Below the pieces are notes generated by a model. The model ran no database searches and was not told the DNA's origin. It saw only the letters and a list, made by a program, of their open reading frames with translations. Shown here one piece after another: positions 1 to 11,279 of a stretch of DNA of 64,000 bases (positions within the stretch are counted from its first letter, which is position 1; each line of letters begins with the position of its first letter). Position numbers and translations under genes: made by a program. This stretch comes from Rhea pennata. Lineage: Eukaryota; Chordata; Aves; Rheiformes; Rheidae. The stretch spans positions 173,206,301 through 173,270,300 of the forward strand of contig NC_084663.1 in assembly GCF_028389875.1 (NCBI RefSeq), read 5' to 3'.

Positions 1-510
1 TACCCTGCTTTCTGTCTATTTGGTATGAGAATGTGACATACTCAGCTAAAGCTGTAAATAAATTCTATAAATATGGCCATCTACAGCAAGGATAAGGAGT
101 CACCAGAAGAAAGAGTGGAGCTACTTCTGTAATATTACTGTAGAAAAAAATGATTTTAAGACAGTCATGGAATTATTTATTTCACTCTTGAAATTTCCCC
201 CCCCCAAAAAAGAAAGAAAAAAACACAGGGAGATTAGTTGGACCTGCAAGCAAGAGGAATTACATTGCTAATGAATGTAATAAATGTAACTTCTCACTAA
301 ACATATGCATGCCTTATTGCTTCAACTATTTTTTAATATAGATAAAATATAACTTAAATATTCCTATAACTAAGAGCTGCTGCAGGTAACTGGTAAATTG
401 GATTGTAAATAGAGATTTTTAGAAAGGTTCTTCCATGTTGAGAGTGATTATTTTTTTCCTCCTTGTTTCAAAAAATACATAATGTTATGCTGTTTGTTTG
501 TTTGTTTTAG
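1..510 (+). other. DIS3: DIS3 intron, partial
   Basis: AT-rich intronic DNA running from the window edge to the acceptor at 510. Nothing else recognised. Confidence 0.8.
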
Positions 511-612
511 GTTGGTGTACATATTGCAGATGTCAGTCATTTTATTCGACCAGGAAATGCTTTGGATGAGGAATCAGCAAAAAGAGGAACAACAGTGTAC
601 CTGTGTGAAAAA
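511..612 (+). CDS. DIS3: DIS3 coding exon (RNB core)
   Basis: Acceptor is a T-rich tract ending ttttag; donor is AAA|gtaatt. The 34 codons include [16 protein letters not shown], a signature of the RNB nuclease domain. Phase 0 at both ends. Confidence 0.95.
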
Positions 613-3600
613 GTAATTGGTTTTTATATAAAGGATTTTTAAAATAAAGAGGTTGAGTTTTTTCTTTCTTTTATTTTCATCTCTTGGGAGTACAGCCATT
701 ATCTCCAGCCTAAAACAGTAGAATCAAAAACCAGTAGAATTTGGGCTGCACTTAATTTGCATACTGTTCTTATCAAAACAAATGTGCTTTCTGTCAGTCA
801 GACTCCTCAGCAAATGGGAGAAATACTATTATTTTTAATAAAAAATATCCCTTTTGACTCCTATGTTTGAAGCATGTATAACGTGTAGTTCTAAAACTAG
901 ACTACTAATGTTTTAATATGGATCTGAAATTGTAAAAAGAAGTGATCTTGTTTTGCCCTTTCCATAGTCTTTTCCTGTGATAGCTAAATCTCTCTTGGTG
1001 CCTATGATTTATATACATTTCAGTTGTACATTTAGTCCTGTTTACTATAACTTATTTCTCACAGACCACATTTTCTCTACAGGAATATCTTTACTAAACC
1101 AATTGATAATTAAATAGATCCTGGAATGAGTTTCCTCTAATGTAGCATACTTTTCTTTCAGAAATCTGAAAATATATTTATCCTTATTTTCATGATGAAT
1201 AAATCAGTTATATTGTTTCTGAACTTCTATTGTGTTGTCATGTAATTAAAAAAATAACAAGTCACGCTTTTTATCCTTTTATTTTGCAGAGAATTGATAT
1301 GGTTCCAGAGTTACTTAGCTCCAACTTGTGTTCCTTGAGATCTAATGTGGACAGGTATTTGATCCATACTTAGATTCTGACAAGAAACTTCAAATGTGTA
1401 TGTGGGGATTTTAACAGATATTTTCTTCTCATAGGCTTGCATTTTCATGTATATGGGAGATGAACCATAAGGCTGAAATTCTAAAGACCAGATTTACAAA
1501 GAGTGTTATTAATTCCAAGGTTAGTCACATTAATAGTACTATCTTTCTAAAAATAACCTAGATACGTTTTTACAAGAGCAGTATGGAAAAGGAAAGGAAA
1601 GGAAAGGAAAAAAGAAAAAAACCTTGATGCTAAAGTTTCCTTCTTTCTCTTGATTGATTGATTTTCTTGATTGATTGATTTATATTTTCTTAGAATTAGA
1701 AAATGACTCTTAAATCCTGAAATATAACAGATGTTTAAAAGAACAGGAAATATTTTTGTGGAGTTACTTTGCTATGAAATTAAGTGTAAATCTGTTGATA
1801 TACATTGGACCTGGTTTATATATACCAAGTAGCCATAATTTTTCAGTTAAAAACAGTGGAATCTATAATCTTCTTCATTATTCAATTATGCATTATGCTG
1901 CCTTTATTTTTTTTTCTCTTCAAGGCATCTCTCACGTATGCTGAAGCACAGATGAGAATTGATTCAGCAGGCATGAATGATGATGTTACTACCAGCTTAC
2001 GTGCACTAAACAAATTAGCAAAAATTTTGAAGAAGAAAAGAATTGATAATGGGTAATCTGTTTATTGTCTCTGTTACCTTTTATTTACTTTCTTTTCTAA
2101 CTCTCTATTGTTGTCAGACTTTATAATGTTCTTTTATGTCCATTTTCCAGTAAAAAAAAACACTTGAAAGAAGTTTTTTTTGCCTTTTTGATTTGCATTT
2201 GTTTGCAAATTCCCTCTAAAATATAAACTGAGAATGCTAACTTTTCCTTTTTGTGGCAAAACAAATCAGGAACATGGATCTCATGTAGTCATTATAAAAA
2301 CACAACCAGAGGAGTAGCATTTTAAATTTGAGAATTTAGCTGACTATGATGTAGACCAACACTGTAGTTTCTGCTAATTTGAACACTAATTTTAAATATT
2401 TATTTTAAATTTCTGCTGCTAATATTTTCATATTAAATTCTGATGTTGTGCACAGGCCTGCAACCTAGCTGCCATTTCTGCTTTGTTGTAATTCATTGAT
2501 TCCACTTACTCTCTTCCAGAGCTTTAACACTTTCTTCACCAGAAGTTCGTTTCCACATGGACAGTGAAACTCATGATCCCATCGATCTACAAACTAAGGA
2601 GCTTAAGTATGCCCTTTTATTTTCCTCAGCTGGTTAATTTGGGGCAGGGAGTTAACTAGAAGGAAAGGGGTGTTTGAGCAGCTACTTTGCACTAAGGGTA
2701 TACAAAGTTTATGTAAATAGTGCAGGACAACAATCCTAGAAGAGTCGGTCCTGTGTGTTTTACACTATTTATGAAGTATATAAACTGGTAAAATCTCTTA
2801 CTTCACAAGCCTTAACTGTGTGCTTTAAGCTTAAGTCTTTACTACTGATTTAGTGGAATACTAGATTCTGTACTTCTGCCATCCCACTGAGTTATCTGTG
2901 ATACTCTCCTAATGTTATTACCAAAGGAGAGGAAATAGAATCTGGTGTTGTGGAGCATAGAAACCATAAGAACGACAGAGCACTTACTGCACATGTGCAG
3001 CATGATACAGAGACTCTTAGAAAGGAGTTTGGAAAGGGAGCTACTAATTCAAATTTTTGACGCTAGATACTTATTTTCTCTCAGTACTACTCAGTTTCTG
3101 TGCCGAAATCTACCCTCCATTATCAGTACTTTCATAACTTATGCTGTGCAACATGTTGCTTTTAAACTTAATATTGAAGCAGCACTATTAGATTGCTTAA
3201 GCAGAAATAAAGAGGCATATCTGATGGTGTCTGTGGAGAGAGCAATGCCATTTTAAAGTGCACTTTTCTTTAATATAATTTGTGAATTTTTTGAGTATTT
3301 CTTTGCATTTTTTATTCTGCCTCCCAGTATTTGAAACTTAGTAAATATTTATGTTATGTGTTTGTGCTTAAAAATGTTTGCCTACTTGTACTGTATAAAA
3401 GTTCAAAGACATGAGTTTACTGTTTATAATATTGTCAAGATGAGGAAGTTTTTCTTCAATAAGCACTTAAAGCAAATACATAATTCAATGCTCTTCTAAC
3501 AATACAATTTTTTTCTATTGATAGAGAAACAAATTCCATGGTTGAAGAGTTCATGTTGCTTGCCAATATCTCTGTAGCACAAAAAATATATGATGAGTTC

Positions 3601-6600
3601 TCAGAGTTTGCCTTGCTCCGAAAACATCCTGCTCCTCCCCCATCAAATTATGACATACTTGTGAAAGCAGCAAAGTCTAAGGCAAGTTTTTACTATACTA
3701 ATGAAGTGAGTTAATTATGAAAAACTGTGTTTTCTTTATGATTAGCTGCTTTCCAAAGAATAAGTGTTGGAAGGTATTAAAGTGTATCTGCTATATTTTG
3801 CGACCTTTAGTACTTGCAGCAAGGCATCTGTACATCAAGATGAAAGGATCAATCTTGTGCTTTTTAAAGATCTTAGGTAAAGGAAGCAAAACACTCTTTG
3901 AGTCTCTTGTATTGTAACTGTTGTGTGCTTTGAAAAGTTTATCTTCTCCAAGCCAGATACGCTTTAAAAACCTGCTTTGGTTCCGTGTACACTATTGATC
4001 CACTTAAACTGTTCAGTTACATCAAATAACATGTCTCAGTTAAAGTCAGGAAATAGGAAAATGTATTCAGATGTGTTTATAGTTCCTGTCCTCTCTTTAG
4101 AACAGCTAGAGGCTGTTATAGCATGAAAAAAGTCTGATTTAATTACAAAGCCTGAAACGGAACATAATTTTTCCAGTTTCAGAATTTCTCTATATGAGTT
4201 TCCTTGTGGTCCTCATTTGAGCTAAACTGTCAGAGTAGGTTAAAGATTATGCATTAATAATTCTTTTCCTTGAAACTCTATCCCCCACCACCCTTGTTTT
4301 CTTTTTTTCTACCTCTTAAGTATAAGAGAGAAATTTCTAAATTTTAATACTATATTTTAGACAAGCAAAACCCAGACCAGTTGACTTTCCCCTGATCTGT
4401 ACCTGGAATAATGATTTCATTTCTAATCTGAAAATGATTTCAAGAAGTACTGTTTTTCTCATCAGCCTTAATTTCTCTGCCTAGAAAACGTCCTTTAAAT
4501 AAATCAAAGTTACTTTTAACTTCTCCTCATTGGACAGAACTAACACAATTGAGTGGTAATATACTCTATTTTGTTATGCCTTATTGGTAAACATTCAGTT
4601 ATTTTACCATAATAAAAACATACTTTGATCTGTAGATCAATCTTTTGTTGTCAGTGGTGTACATGAAGGAAAGCTACTGACCTTGTGATGAAACTGACTC
4701 TGTGGGACTGGAAATTAAAAACGTGTTTTATTTTCAAACTCTCTGTACTTTGTCAAGGATCACTGGCAGATGTGGAAAGAGCTTTATATCGTGTATTAAC
4801 AGTTTTACAGGTCACTTTTCTGCGTACATGTTTTAAAACTTTTGTGGCAGAAATACAAGAAGATTGATTAGCTCTTATGTTGTACTTGGATGAAAATCTT
4901 AGTGTGTGATACAAATGAAATAGAATTGTGGGTCACCTCATAGTTTTACCATTTATTATTATTGCATATCCTTTCTGATTTAGTATTTAGAAAAGAGATG
5001 GAAAAAAACAAGCTAAAGTAAATAATAAGTATAAAGTTGTTATTCTTAGTTCTGAACTGCTGCCTTTTTTGAGTTTCTGGACTATTGACTTAGCCTTCCA
5101 CTGTTTGTATAGCGCACTAATGAAAATGAGGGATAGGTATGTGCATAGGTGTGGGGTTTTTTGTTTGTTTTTTATAATGCCATTCCATTAGGTTGCTGTC
5201 TGTGCTTCAGAATTTATCTGGTTGATACCTGTGCTAAGTAACTGCTATGATCAGCAGTATGTATTTAGCTGTTGTACTGCTGCTTCTACTCTGTTAATAT
5301 TTACCAGTAATGCCTGACTCACTTTCTTCCCTGCAGAATTTGGAAATTAAGACAGATTCAGCAAAGGCATTAGCTGAGTCTTTAGACAAAGCTGAGTCTC
5401 CTGCTTTCCCATACCTAAATACACTGTTGCGAATTTTGACCACTCGATGCATGATGCAAGCTGTCTATTTCTGTTCTGGAATGGATAATGATTTTCATCA
5501 CTACGGTTTAGCATCACCTATTTATACACACTTTACCTCACCCATCAGAAGGTACCTCTATTTAACAAAAGTTTCAGAGGACAAAAGAGAAAAGAGAAAG
5601 TGATTTATATGTTAAGAAATACTATTTTAAACTATGTTGTTTTCCATTTAAAAAGAAATGCTATTTCTGTTTAGTTACTTAAAGTTCTTCAGTTTTGGAT
5701 TGGAGAAGCAATGGCTTACATGGTGTTCTGTCTTCATTTAAGTCCTTCGGTACTCTTAAGTTCACTGCAGACTATTCCTGATAAAGATAAATAAAGACTC
5801 ACAAGTTAAAAACGAATGAGCAATACATCCCTAATATATATTTCTCTGGCACAGAAGTGCATTTTGGACCACTTAGAATTAAATAAGTCAACAAGAGACT
5901 GAGGCAGATTTTGACCAATCATTTTTAAGTGGGAACTGTGTTGCAAAATATTATCATAATGTAAACTTGTAAGGAGATTGCACTTGACATATAAAAGCAA
6001 TGTTAATTGGAAACTTACTACTTCTCTGAGACATTATAATGAAATTTCATGTAAGTATGCATATTAAGGTGCCTCTTTAAAATTTTAGTTTTTTTTTTTT
6101 TTTTTTTGAAACCAAGAAATAGCTAAGTTTAAATAAAATAATTGTCATTATATTTTGTTCATTAGAAACATTTCAAGTTAAATCTCATATGTGGAATGAA
6201 ATTCCTATGCAATATTTGTGGAACTTCTAAGTGTCCTTATTTTAAATTTCAGTTACTAACAGAAGTGTTCAAAGGTTCCTGGCTCAAGTTTTATAACAAA
6301 GGTTACCTAAGCAGGAAAATTAAGTGAAATTATGCTTCGAAGAGCTGTAGTATTGAAGTACCATTCTACATTGATTTTGCCTAACTAATGTGAAAAGAGA
6401 GAGTGGCTTAAGCTGCCACAGTAAAACATCATTCTTGAGTCAAAAAATCAACTTTGTTCCCTCTTTGTAAACCTTCAATAATACAGGCTCTACTGCTAGA
6501 ACATAGAAATTCTTTACTGTTAGGTAAAGAAAAAAGCAGTACAGTCCATTCTGTCTCAGTAGAGAATATCCCTTGGTCAACAAAGAGAACACGATCTTGA

Positions 6601-8404
6601 ATTAATACAGAGAGTTAGCAGCAGACTATCAATATTACAATGGATTTTTGGTCTATACCATCTATGAGAACTTAATAATGTTGGTTGTTTTTTGTTGTTT
6701 TTGTTGTTTTTTTTTAAGACAGCATTTTGATGCGTGATCGATCATTTAGTCTGTTTTTTGCAGGTATGCTGACATTATAGTACATCGACTTTTGGCAGTG
6801 GCTATAGGAGCAGACAGTACATACCCAGAACTTACAGATAAACACAAACTAGCAGATCTCTGTAAAAATCTCAATTACCGACATAAAATGGCTCAATATG
6901 CACAAAGAGCATCTGTTGCATTTCATACACAGGTAAGTAGTTCTGAGATGTGGGGATTAACTGTGGAAAATTCATGTTGTTTTTAAAGGAAGGGAGAAGA
7001 ATATTGAGTCATAGCAATTGCATTGTTTGTTACATGGCAATAACAAATCAAGTCTGCAGGAATGATTAAGAATGTAAGTGCTGTTTCTTTGGGAAAAAGC
7101 TTCAAAATTACAGTGCTAGTTCTGAAAAAATAAGCATAATGGCATCTTGAGAATTCTTTTTACTGTTTCTTGTGAATATTATAAATGCTTAACAGTGCAA
7201 TGGTATTATAAAAAGCTTATAAAATTATTTGAATTGCTTTAATATGTTTTGTAATGATCACTCATATAATTTGTATTTGCCCATGAATGTTTTACTTTCA
7301 TAGGCCAATACATTTATAATCTGTGAGAGAGTGTTACAGTGTTCATATAGATGATTTCTGTTCTAGCTGTTCTTTAAAACCAAAGGAGTGGTGAATGAAG
7401 ATGCATATATATTATTTGTAAGAAAGAATGCAATTGTGGTCCTGATTCCCAAATATGGATTAGAAGGAACAGTCTTTTTTGAAGAAAAAGATAAGCCAAA
7501 AACAAGGCTCGAGTTCAACAGTGAGGTATGTTTTATAGGTTTTATTATTAATTAGCTTTATTTCTTGATTTGATAACTGATCAGAATGACTAAAATCTGT
7601 TCTATCTGGCTTTGGAGGGTGGTAGTCTTCTGTAAATAAAAGTTTATTAAATAAATCCGTAAGATGGCTTAAATAAAAATCTAAAGGAAGAATGGGTTTC
7701 TGTAAGGCAGGTATCAAGGTAAGTATTAATAATACATGAATAACATAGCATATATTATTCAGATAGGTCTGAATAATATATCAGACCTATCTGAATAATA
7801 TATGCTATGTTATTCATATACTATCACATATACTATGTAGTAAGACACATTGGACATTCATGACTATAATTTGTCTTAATTTCTATTAGCACATTACATT
7901 AAAAATTCTGCATAAAAATACTTATTTGTATAAAAATAAGATGTAAGCAGTAAGTTTGTTTATATAAAGTTTCAATGTTTAGGTACCATCACTTACTGTG
8001 GAAGACACAACATTCCATGTATTTGACAAAGTTAAAGTGAACATTATGTTAGATGCTTCTAACATTCAACATCAGAAAATTCGCATGGTATTGGTAGAAC
8101 CAAAGGTAAGCACAGGTTTTGTAACTCATTGGAATATATTACCTGTCAGTAACCTTACATTACAATTGAAGATATAACGTAAATATATATTTAGCAGCAG
8201 AGCGTAGCAATTGCTTTATATCCACTCTCAACAAAACAGATCTGCTTTCACTTCACAGACTTCTGAAAACAATGTAAGCTTCTAAATGAAATTTGCCTTC
8301 TGGGTGCATCAGGGAGATTCCAGTGATGGGAAAGACAATGATTTGCTAAAGTTTTGCTGAAGAGCTCTCTTGAATTTCACAGTTCTTTCCCCCCCCCACA
8401 CACA

Positions 8405-8444
<40 letters not shown>

Positions 8445-9339
8445 TAAAAACTTGGGATTTTTTTTTTGTTGTTGCTGTTGTTGTTCCAGTAAATTACTGT
8501 GTAACTGTGGTGGTAACTCAGACTTCTGAGGGCATCCAGGGAAGTCTGTATAAATCGCTGGTTCTTTGAGGAGGTATATAAATGTCAGTCCTTTCTTTAT
8601 AAGATCCTAATACTATATCTCTATGGTGTTAACTGTTCTAGAGTCTAGCTGCTTCTCAGTGTAGGTAGAGTCTGTTTTCCACTTATTTCAAGTTTTTACA
8701 GTTTCTGCTAAATCTACATCTCTTTTTACTACGCAGTGTCCTCAACTACACATTGAGGCTCTCTCTGGTCCTGTGCTTGATACCAGCAGAACTTCTTTAA
8801 AAAAATGCTACAATGGGGACTGTTTTAACCTAACAGTCTGCATTTCACTTTTAAGGTCTGCTTTTGCGTCTTTCTCATTCCACAGCTACCACTTCCTTGT
8901 AAGCACTTGAACAACTGAAAAAGCACTGTGCAATACCTGATGCAAAAGAAGCGTTGGCAATAAACTAATGGGATGGGGTGCTGTTTGTTGTACAGAACAC
9001 TCCCTGTTTTTCTCCCAGGTATTGCTTCAATTTAGGGTTCTACCTGTGATAGTTTTATGATGGCAGACCTCTTTTTTGGATGACTACTCTAAGAATTTGT
9101 TGATGTTGAGATGGTCTTTGAATTTACTTGTACAAGCCTTCTAGAAGTTTTATCAGGATAACTTAAACTATTTAATTTCTAAAATATATATAGTTTAAGC
9201 TAAAATTTTGATTAACCTTTTCCTGACTTTTATTTCTATTTTACTGTAGATACTAGGAAGAGATGTGCCTGCAAATCCAACTACAGAGACAAGTGTCAGC
9301 AATGAACCAGAGAAAAAGAAAAAGAAATTACAACAATAG
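511..9339 (+). CDS. DIS3: DIS3 (exosome exoribonuclease RRP44), 3' part, 11 exons
   Basis: Catalytic subunit of the RNA exosome, a processive 3'-to-5' exoribonuclease of the nucleus and cytoplasm. Coding exons read from the sequence: 511-612, 1290-1354, 1435-1519, 1925-2052, 2520-2606, 3525-3681, 5337-5551, 6764-6932, 7367-7525, 7983-8105 and 9250-9339. They join in frame to 459 codons plus TAG. The peptide follows vertebrate DIS3 closely. It starts inside the RNB domain ([19 protein letters not shown]) and includes the invariant [10 protein letters not shown] motif across the 5551/6764 junction. The S1 RNA-binding domain follows in exons 7367-8105 ([22 protein letters not shown]), then a lysine-rich tail (EKKKKK). 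Human DIS3 has 958 residues, so this copy begins near residue 500. The PIN domain, the first RNB half with its catalytic aspartates and the promoter are off the left edge. No frameshift or stop is seen. The extreme C-terminus is shorter and diverged from human. Confidence 0.97.
1290..1354 (+). CDS. DIS3: DIS3 coding exon
   Basis: Acceptor attttgcag, donor GACAG|gtattt. Encodes [20 protein letters not shown], nearly identical to human. Ends in phase 2 and completes an Arg codon with the next exon across an 80-bp intron. Confidence 0.95.
1435..1519 (+). CDS. DIS3: DIS3 coding exon
   Basis: Acceptor tctcatag, donor TCCAAG|gttagt. Encodes [20 protein letters not shown] and onward to NSK. The intron before it is only 80 bp. 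Confidence 0.95.
1584..1682. repeat. (GGAAA)n and (TGAT)n simple repeats
   Basis: About five GGAAA units near 1585-1610, followed by two short TGATTGATTG blocks at 1650-1682. Both lie inside a DIS3 intron. Confidence 0.8.
1925..2052 (+). CDS. DIS3: DIS3 coding exon
   Basis: Acceptor ctcttcaag, donor AATGG|gtaatc. Encodes [20 protein letters not shown] and [16 protein letters not shown], matching human DIS3. Ends in phase 2. Confidence 0.95.
2520..2606 (+). CDS. DIS3: DIS3 coding exon
   Basis: Acceptor ctcttccag, donor CTTAA|gtatgc. Encodes [20 protein letters not shown] and IDLQTKEL. Confidence 0.95.
2607..3524 (+). other. DIS3: DIS3 intron
   Basis: 918 bp of intronic DNA. A 103-codon open frame at 2945-3256 has no recognisable product and crosses no splice site. 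I treat it as chance. Confidence 0.75.
3525..3681 (+). CDS. DIS3: DIS3 coding exon with GC donor
   Basis: Acceptor ctattgatag. Encodes [20 protein letters not shown] through [19 protein letters not shown]. The only in-frame join to the next exon ([14 protein letters not shown]) uses TCTAAG|gcaagt, a GC-AG intron with an otherwise ideal donor. The nearby GT lies 4 bases on and would break the frame. Confidence 0.93.
3682..5336 (+). other. DIS3: DIS3 GC-AG intron
   Basis: 1,655-bp intron with a GC donor at 3682-3683 and acceptor ctgcag at 5331-5336. No repeat or other gene recognised. Confidence 0.8.
5337..5551 (+). CDS. DIS3: DIS3 coding exon (RNB active-site region)
   Basis: Acceptor cttccctgcag, donor ATCAGAAG|gtacct. 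Encodes [20 protein letters not shown] and then the highly conserved [20 protein letters not shown] with SPIR. The Arg-rich end of the RNB motif is completed by the next exon. Confidence 0.96.
5552..6763 (+). other. DIS3: DIS3 intron
   Basis: 1,212-bp intron with a T tract near 6088-6106 and a T/G-rich low-complexity stretch at 6682-6717. Nothing else recognised. Confidence 0.8.
6764..6932 (+). CDS. DIS3: DIS3 coding exon (end of RNB domain)
   Basis: Acceptor ctgttttttgcag, donor ACACAG|gtaagt. Encodes [20 protein letters not shown] through [16 protein letters not shown]. Confidence 0.96.
7367..7525 (+). CDS. DIS3: DIS3 coding exon (S1 domain, first part)
   Basis: Acceptor tctgttctag, donor AGTGAG|gtatgt. 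Encodes [20 protein letters not shown] and [20 protein letters not shown], the start of the C-terminal S1 RNA-binding fold. Confidence 0.95.
7734..7820. repeat. Perfect 37-bp inverted repeat in a DIS3 intron
   Basis: The arms 7736-7772 and 7781-7817 are exact reverse complements with an 8-base spacer (ataatata, 7773-7780), and two further bases pair outside one mismatch. It lies in the intron between the two S1 exons. The arms are AT-rich and contain a repeated CTGAATAATATAT block. There is no sign of a transposon terminus or target duplication. Confidence 0.9.
7983..8105 (+). CDS. DIS3: DIS3 coding exon (S1 domain, last part)
   Basis: Acceptor ttcaatgtttag, donor CCAAAG|gtaagc. Encodes [20 protein letters not shown] and [13 protein letters not shown]. 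Confidence 0.95.
8106..9249 (+). other. DIS3: Last DIS3 intron with C/CA/T35 tract
   Basis: 1,144-bp intron. A compound low-complexity run (C tract, CA repeat, then 35 T at 8407-8441) interrupts it. The order resembles the tail of a decayed retroelement, but no body can be recognised. Confidence 0.75.
9250..9339 (+). CDS. DIS3: DIS3 terminal coding exon
   Basis: Acceptor ttctattttactgtag. Encodes 29 residues ending in a lysine-rich run ([11 protein letters not shown]) before TAG at 9337-9339. This tail is less conserved than the rest and probably carries a nuclear localisation signal, as in other DIS3 proteins. Confidence 0.9.
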   Translation: MLGRDVPANPTTETSVSNEPEKKKKKLQQ

Positions 9340-9590
9340 TTGGATATATAATAGCTAATAAAAAGTCATACATGAATTGTTTGTATTTACGTATTTTCCC
9401 TTACAAACTGCCAGAAACTGATTTTATGTTTACTGTTAAATACGTATTTTAATAATTTGTAGAACTATAGATTTTTTTAAAGTGTTTTTTACAAGCACAT
9501 GTAAGAATGCAAGAGCACATTTGTTTTCAAGTATGTCCATAGTTTGTCTTATGGATGAAAATAAATGTTTCTGAAAGTGAAGAAATATTC
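9340..9590 (+). terminator. DIS3: DIS3 3' UTR and poly(A) signals
   Basis: AATAAA occurs at 9357-9362, just after the stop, and again at 9560-9565. The second is followed by a GT-rich stretch (cagtttgtgtgtttt near 9601) and is the likelier main signal. Cleavage would fall near 9580-9590. Confidence 0.7.
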
Positions 9591-9654
9591 CCAGGATTTT
9601 CAGTTTGTGTGTTTTAATGGGGCATTAAGTATCTGTATGACCTAAAAAATGTAG

Positions 9655-9692
9655 GGTGTGGGGGTGTGTGTGTGTGTGGGTGTGTGTGTTTG
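9655..9692. repeat. (GT)n microsatellite
   Basis: Interrupted GT repeat just downstream of the DIS3 poly(A) region. Confidence 0.85.
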
Positions 9693-9699
9693 TCAAAAT

Positions 9700-10570
9700 C
9701 AGTTTCATGGAAACTTCCACTACTAATGAAAGAAACATTCAAGAATTAGTTTGCTGCATTCAGTAGAACAATTTTTGCTGTAACTTTATTCTCAATGCCA
9801 GTTACTTTGTAATAAGAGAAACTCTTTGACTTCCAAGAAACAGTCTGAAAGCAGCAGCCTTCCTCCTATAGTAATGCTGCAAACCATTAGAATTTGGCTA
9901 ATGCTCAATAGTTTCTCTTTATTTTTTGCCAGCATGCTCAGAGGGGTAAGATTCAGTGTTCAAACAACCAAACAAAAAAAAAAAAAAACCACCCATCTCT
10001 GCTGTTAAAGAATATTGGACTGGGGCTGCCTAGAGTTAATCGCTTAGCATTAGTAGCTAAATTTACTGAAGTCTTAGACTACCACCACCAAGACTACAGC
10101 CAAGGCCAGCTGCAGCCTGCTTTTACAGAAGAAATATTTTTAACCCTCATATATAACTACTGCAAAGAAAACCTAGAGGAACCCCTCCCAGCAGCAGAGG
10201 GTGCCAGTAGGCCACAAGAAAATTAGTAAAAAGTTGCAGAATTGGTGAGCAGGAGTCAGACTATGGGAAAGGGGCTTTGCGATCAGGTTGCAATGTGATA
10301 AACAGAAGTAAGAACTGGTGTGTGGGGGAGGTCCCTCACTGGCAGAACCCAGCTCAAGCTGTCATTACTGTACATGTGCCATTATAATTTCTTTCACTTT
10401 GGGCTTCAGACTTCTGTCTTGGCAGGAATGTAGGGTCAGACCCTGTTATGGGGGCCAGGAAGCCTAATTTTCTGTAACATCTACCACAGCAATACTCAGT
10501 CTCTTTCATGTCTGTATCCATTGTTCACTATTCTTCTGTCAATCATTTAATATACTGCTTTGATCATGAT
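9700..10570. other. Intergenic DNA between DIS3 and BORA, left part
   Basis: No gene recognised. An A tract lies near 9973-9987. The DNA becomes richer in G+C toward the probable LTR that follows, and part of it could belong to the same element. Confidence 0.6.
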
Positions 10571-10574
10571 TCAT

Positions 10575-11275
10575 CTGAGGAAGCTAACTGAAAGTATAAC
10601 CTTCAGGAGGAGAAAGCAAGAATCTCCTTACTAGGCATGTCATATGTGACGGCACGCTCCTCCCTCCCCTCTCCCCACCTCTCCATAAACAGCACATGGG
10701 CAGGGGCTGACTGAGCATGTGCCAGCTAAAATCATCTAGTATGCAGATATGACCATGAGTCAACTATCTTACCCCATAAATGGGGGGGGGGGGGAGAGGA
10801 CAGCCCAGAGCCCACTGAGCTCTCCTGCACGACAGCAGGCTGCACTGCAGAGTCTCCTCTTGAGCACGGATGCCTCTCAAGGTTACTCCTCGAGGCCAAG
10901 AGACTCCTTACCCTCGACAGATCCTCAACAAGTGACTAACAGCACGCAGAAGCTTTGCAAACTTTGCTAAGTCGCATCTCGGACTGATGGTACAAATAAT
11001 TCTTTAGATACAAACCACTGACCAAGTCTGAGACTAAGATTGGATCCAGCTGCACCCACAGACTCCTCTGAGGAGGAGTTTGGAAGACAAAGGGGTCCAT
11101 TCAACCTCACAGCTCAACAGGAGAGTCTCCCTGACACTTTCATCTGACCCTTTCCTCCATACAGTAAATAACCAAGTGAACCTTGCCATCAAATCTTGCT
11201 AAATCACTTTATCTACCATTTATCTCAGTAAGTCATATTGCTGCTTCTGAGTGAAGCATATCACTCATCTGCAAT
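10575..11275 (+). mobile_element. Probable solo LTR of an avian endogenous retrovirus (ERVL-like)
   Basis: About 700 bp of sequence unlike its surroundings, with LTR-like layout. A C/T-rich block (10660-10680) precedes a TATA-like cataaatg (10776-10783) and a G13 run. A GC-richer R/U5-like part follows (gagcccactgagctctcct, 10809-10827), ending near 11275. The phrasing, such as catttatctcagtaagtcat close to the end, agrees with my recollection of bird ERVL LTRs. The 5' and 3' limits are approximate and I could not confirm a target-site duplication. No internal viral genes are present, so it would be a solo LTR. It could instead be unrelated GC-rich intergenic DNA. Confidence 0.5.
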
Positions 11276-11279
11276 ATTA

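Noticed and set aside
1190-1225. ATGATGA ... CTGA, like C and D boxes of an intronic snoRNA
   Set aside because: Boxes only about 25 bases apart and no terminal stem; too short for a C/D snoRNA.
2945-3256. 103-codon open frame in a DIS3 intron
   Set aside because: No recognisable family, no splice or promoter support, and bracketed by well-supported DIS3 exons.
10749-10970. 73-codon open frame
   Set aside because: Lies within the probable LTR; LTRs of this type do not normally encode protein and no domain is visible.
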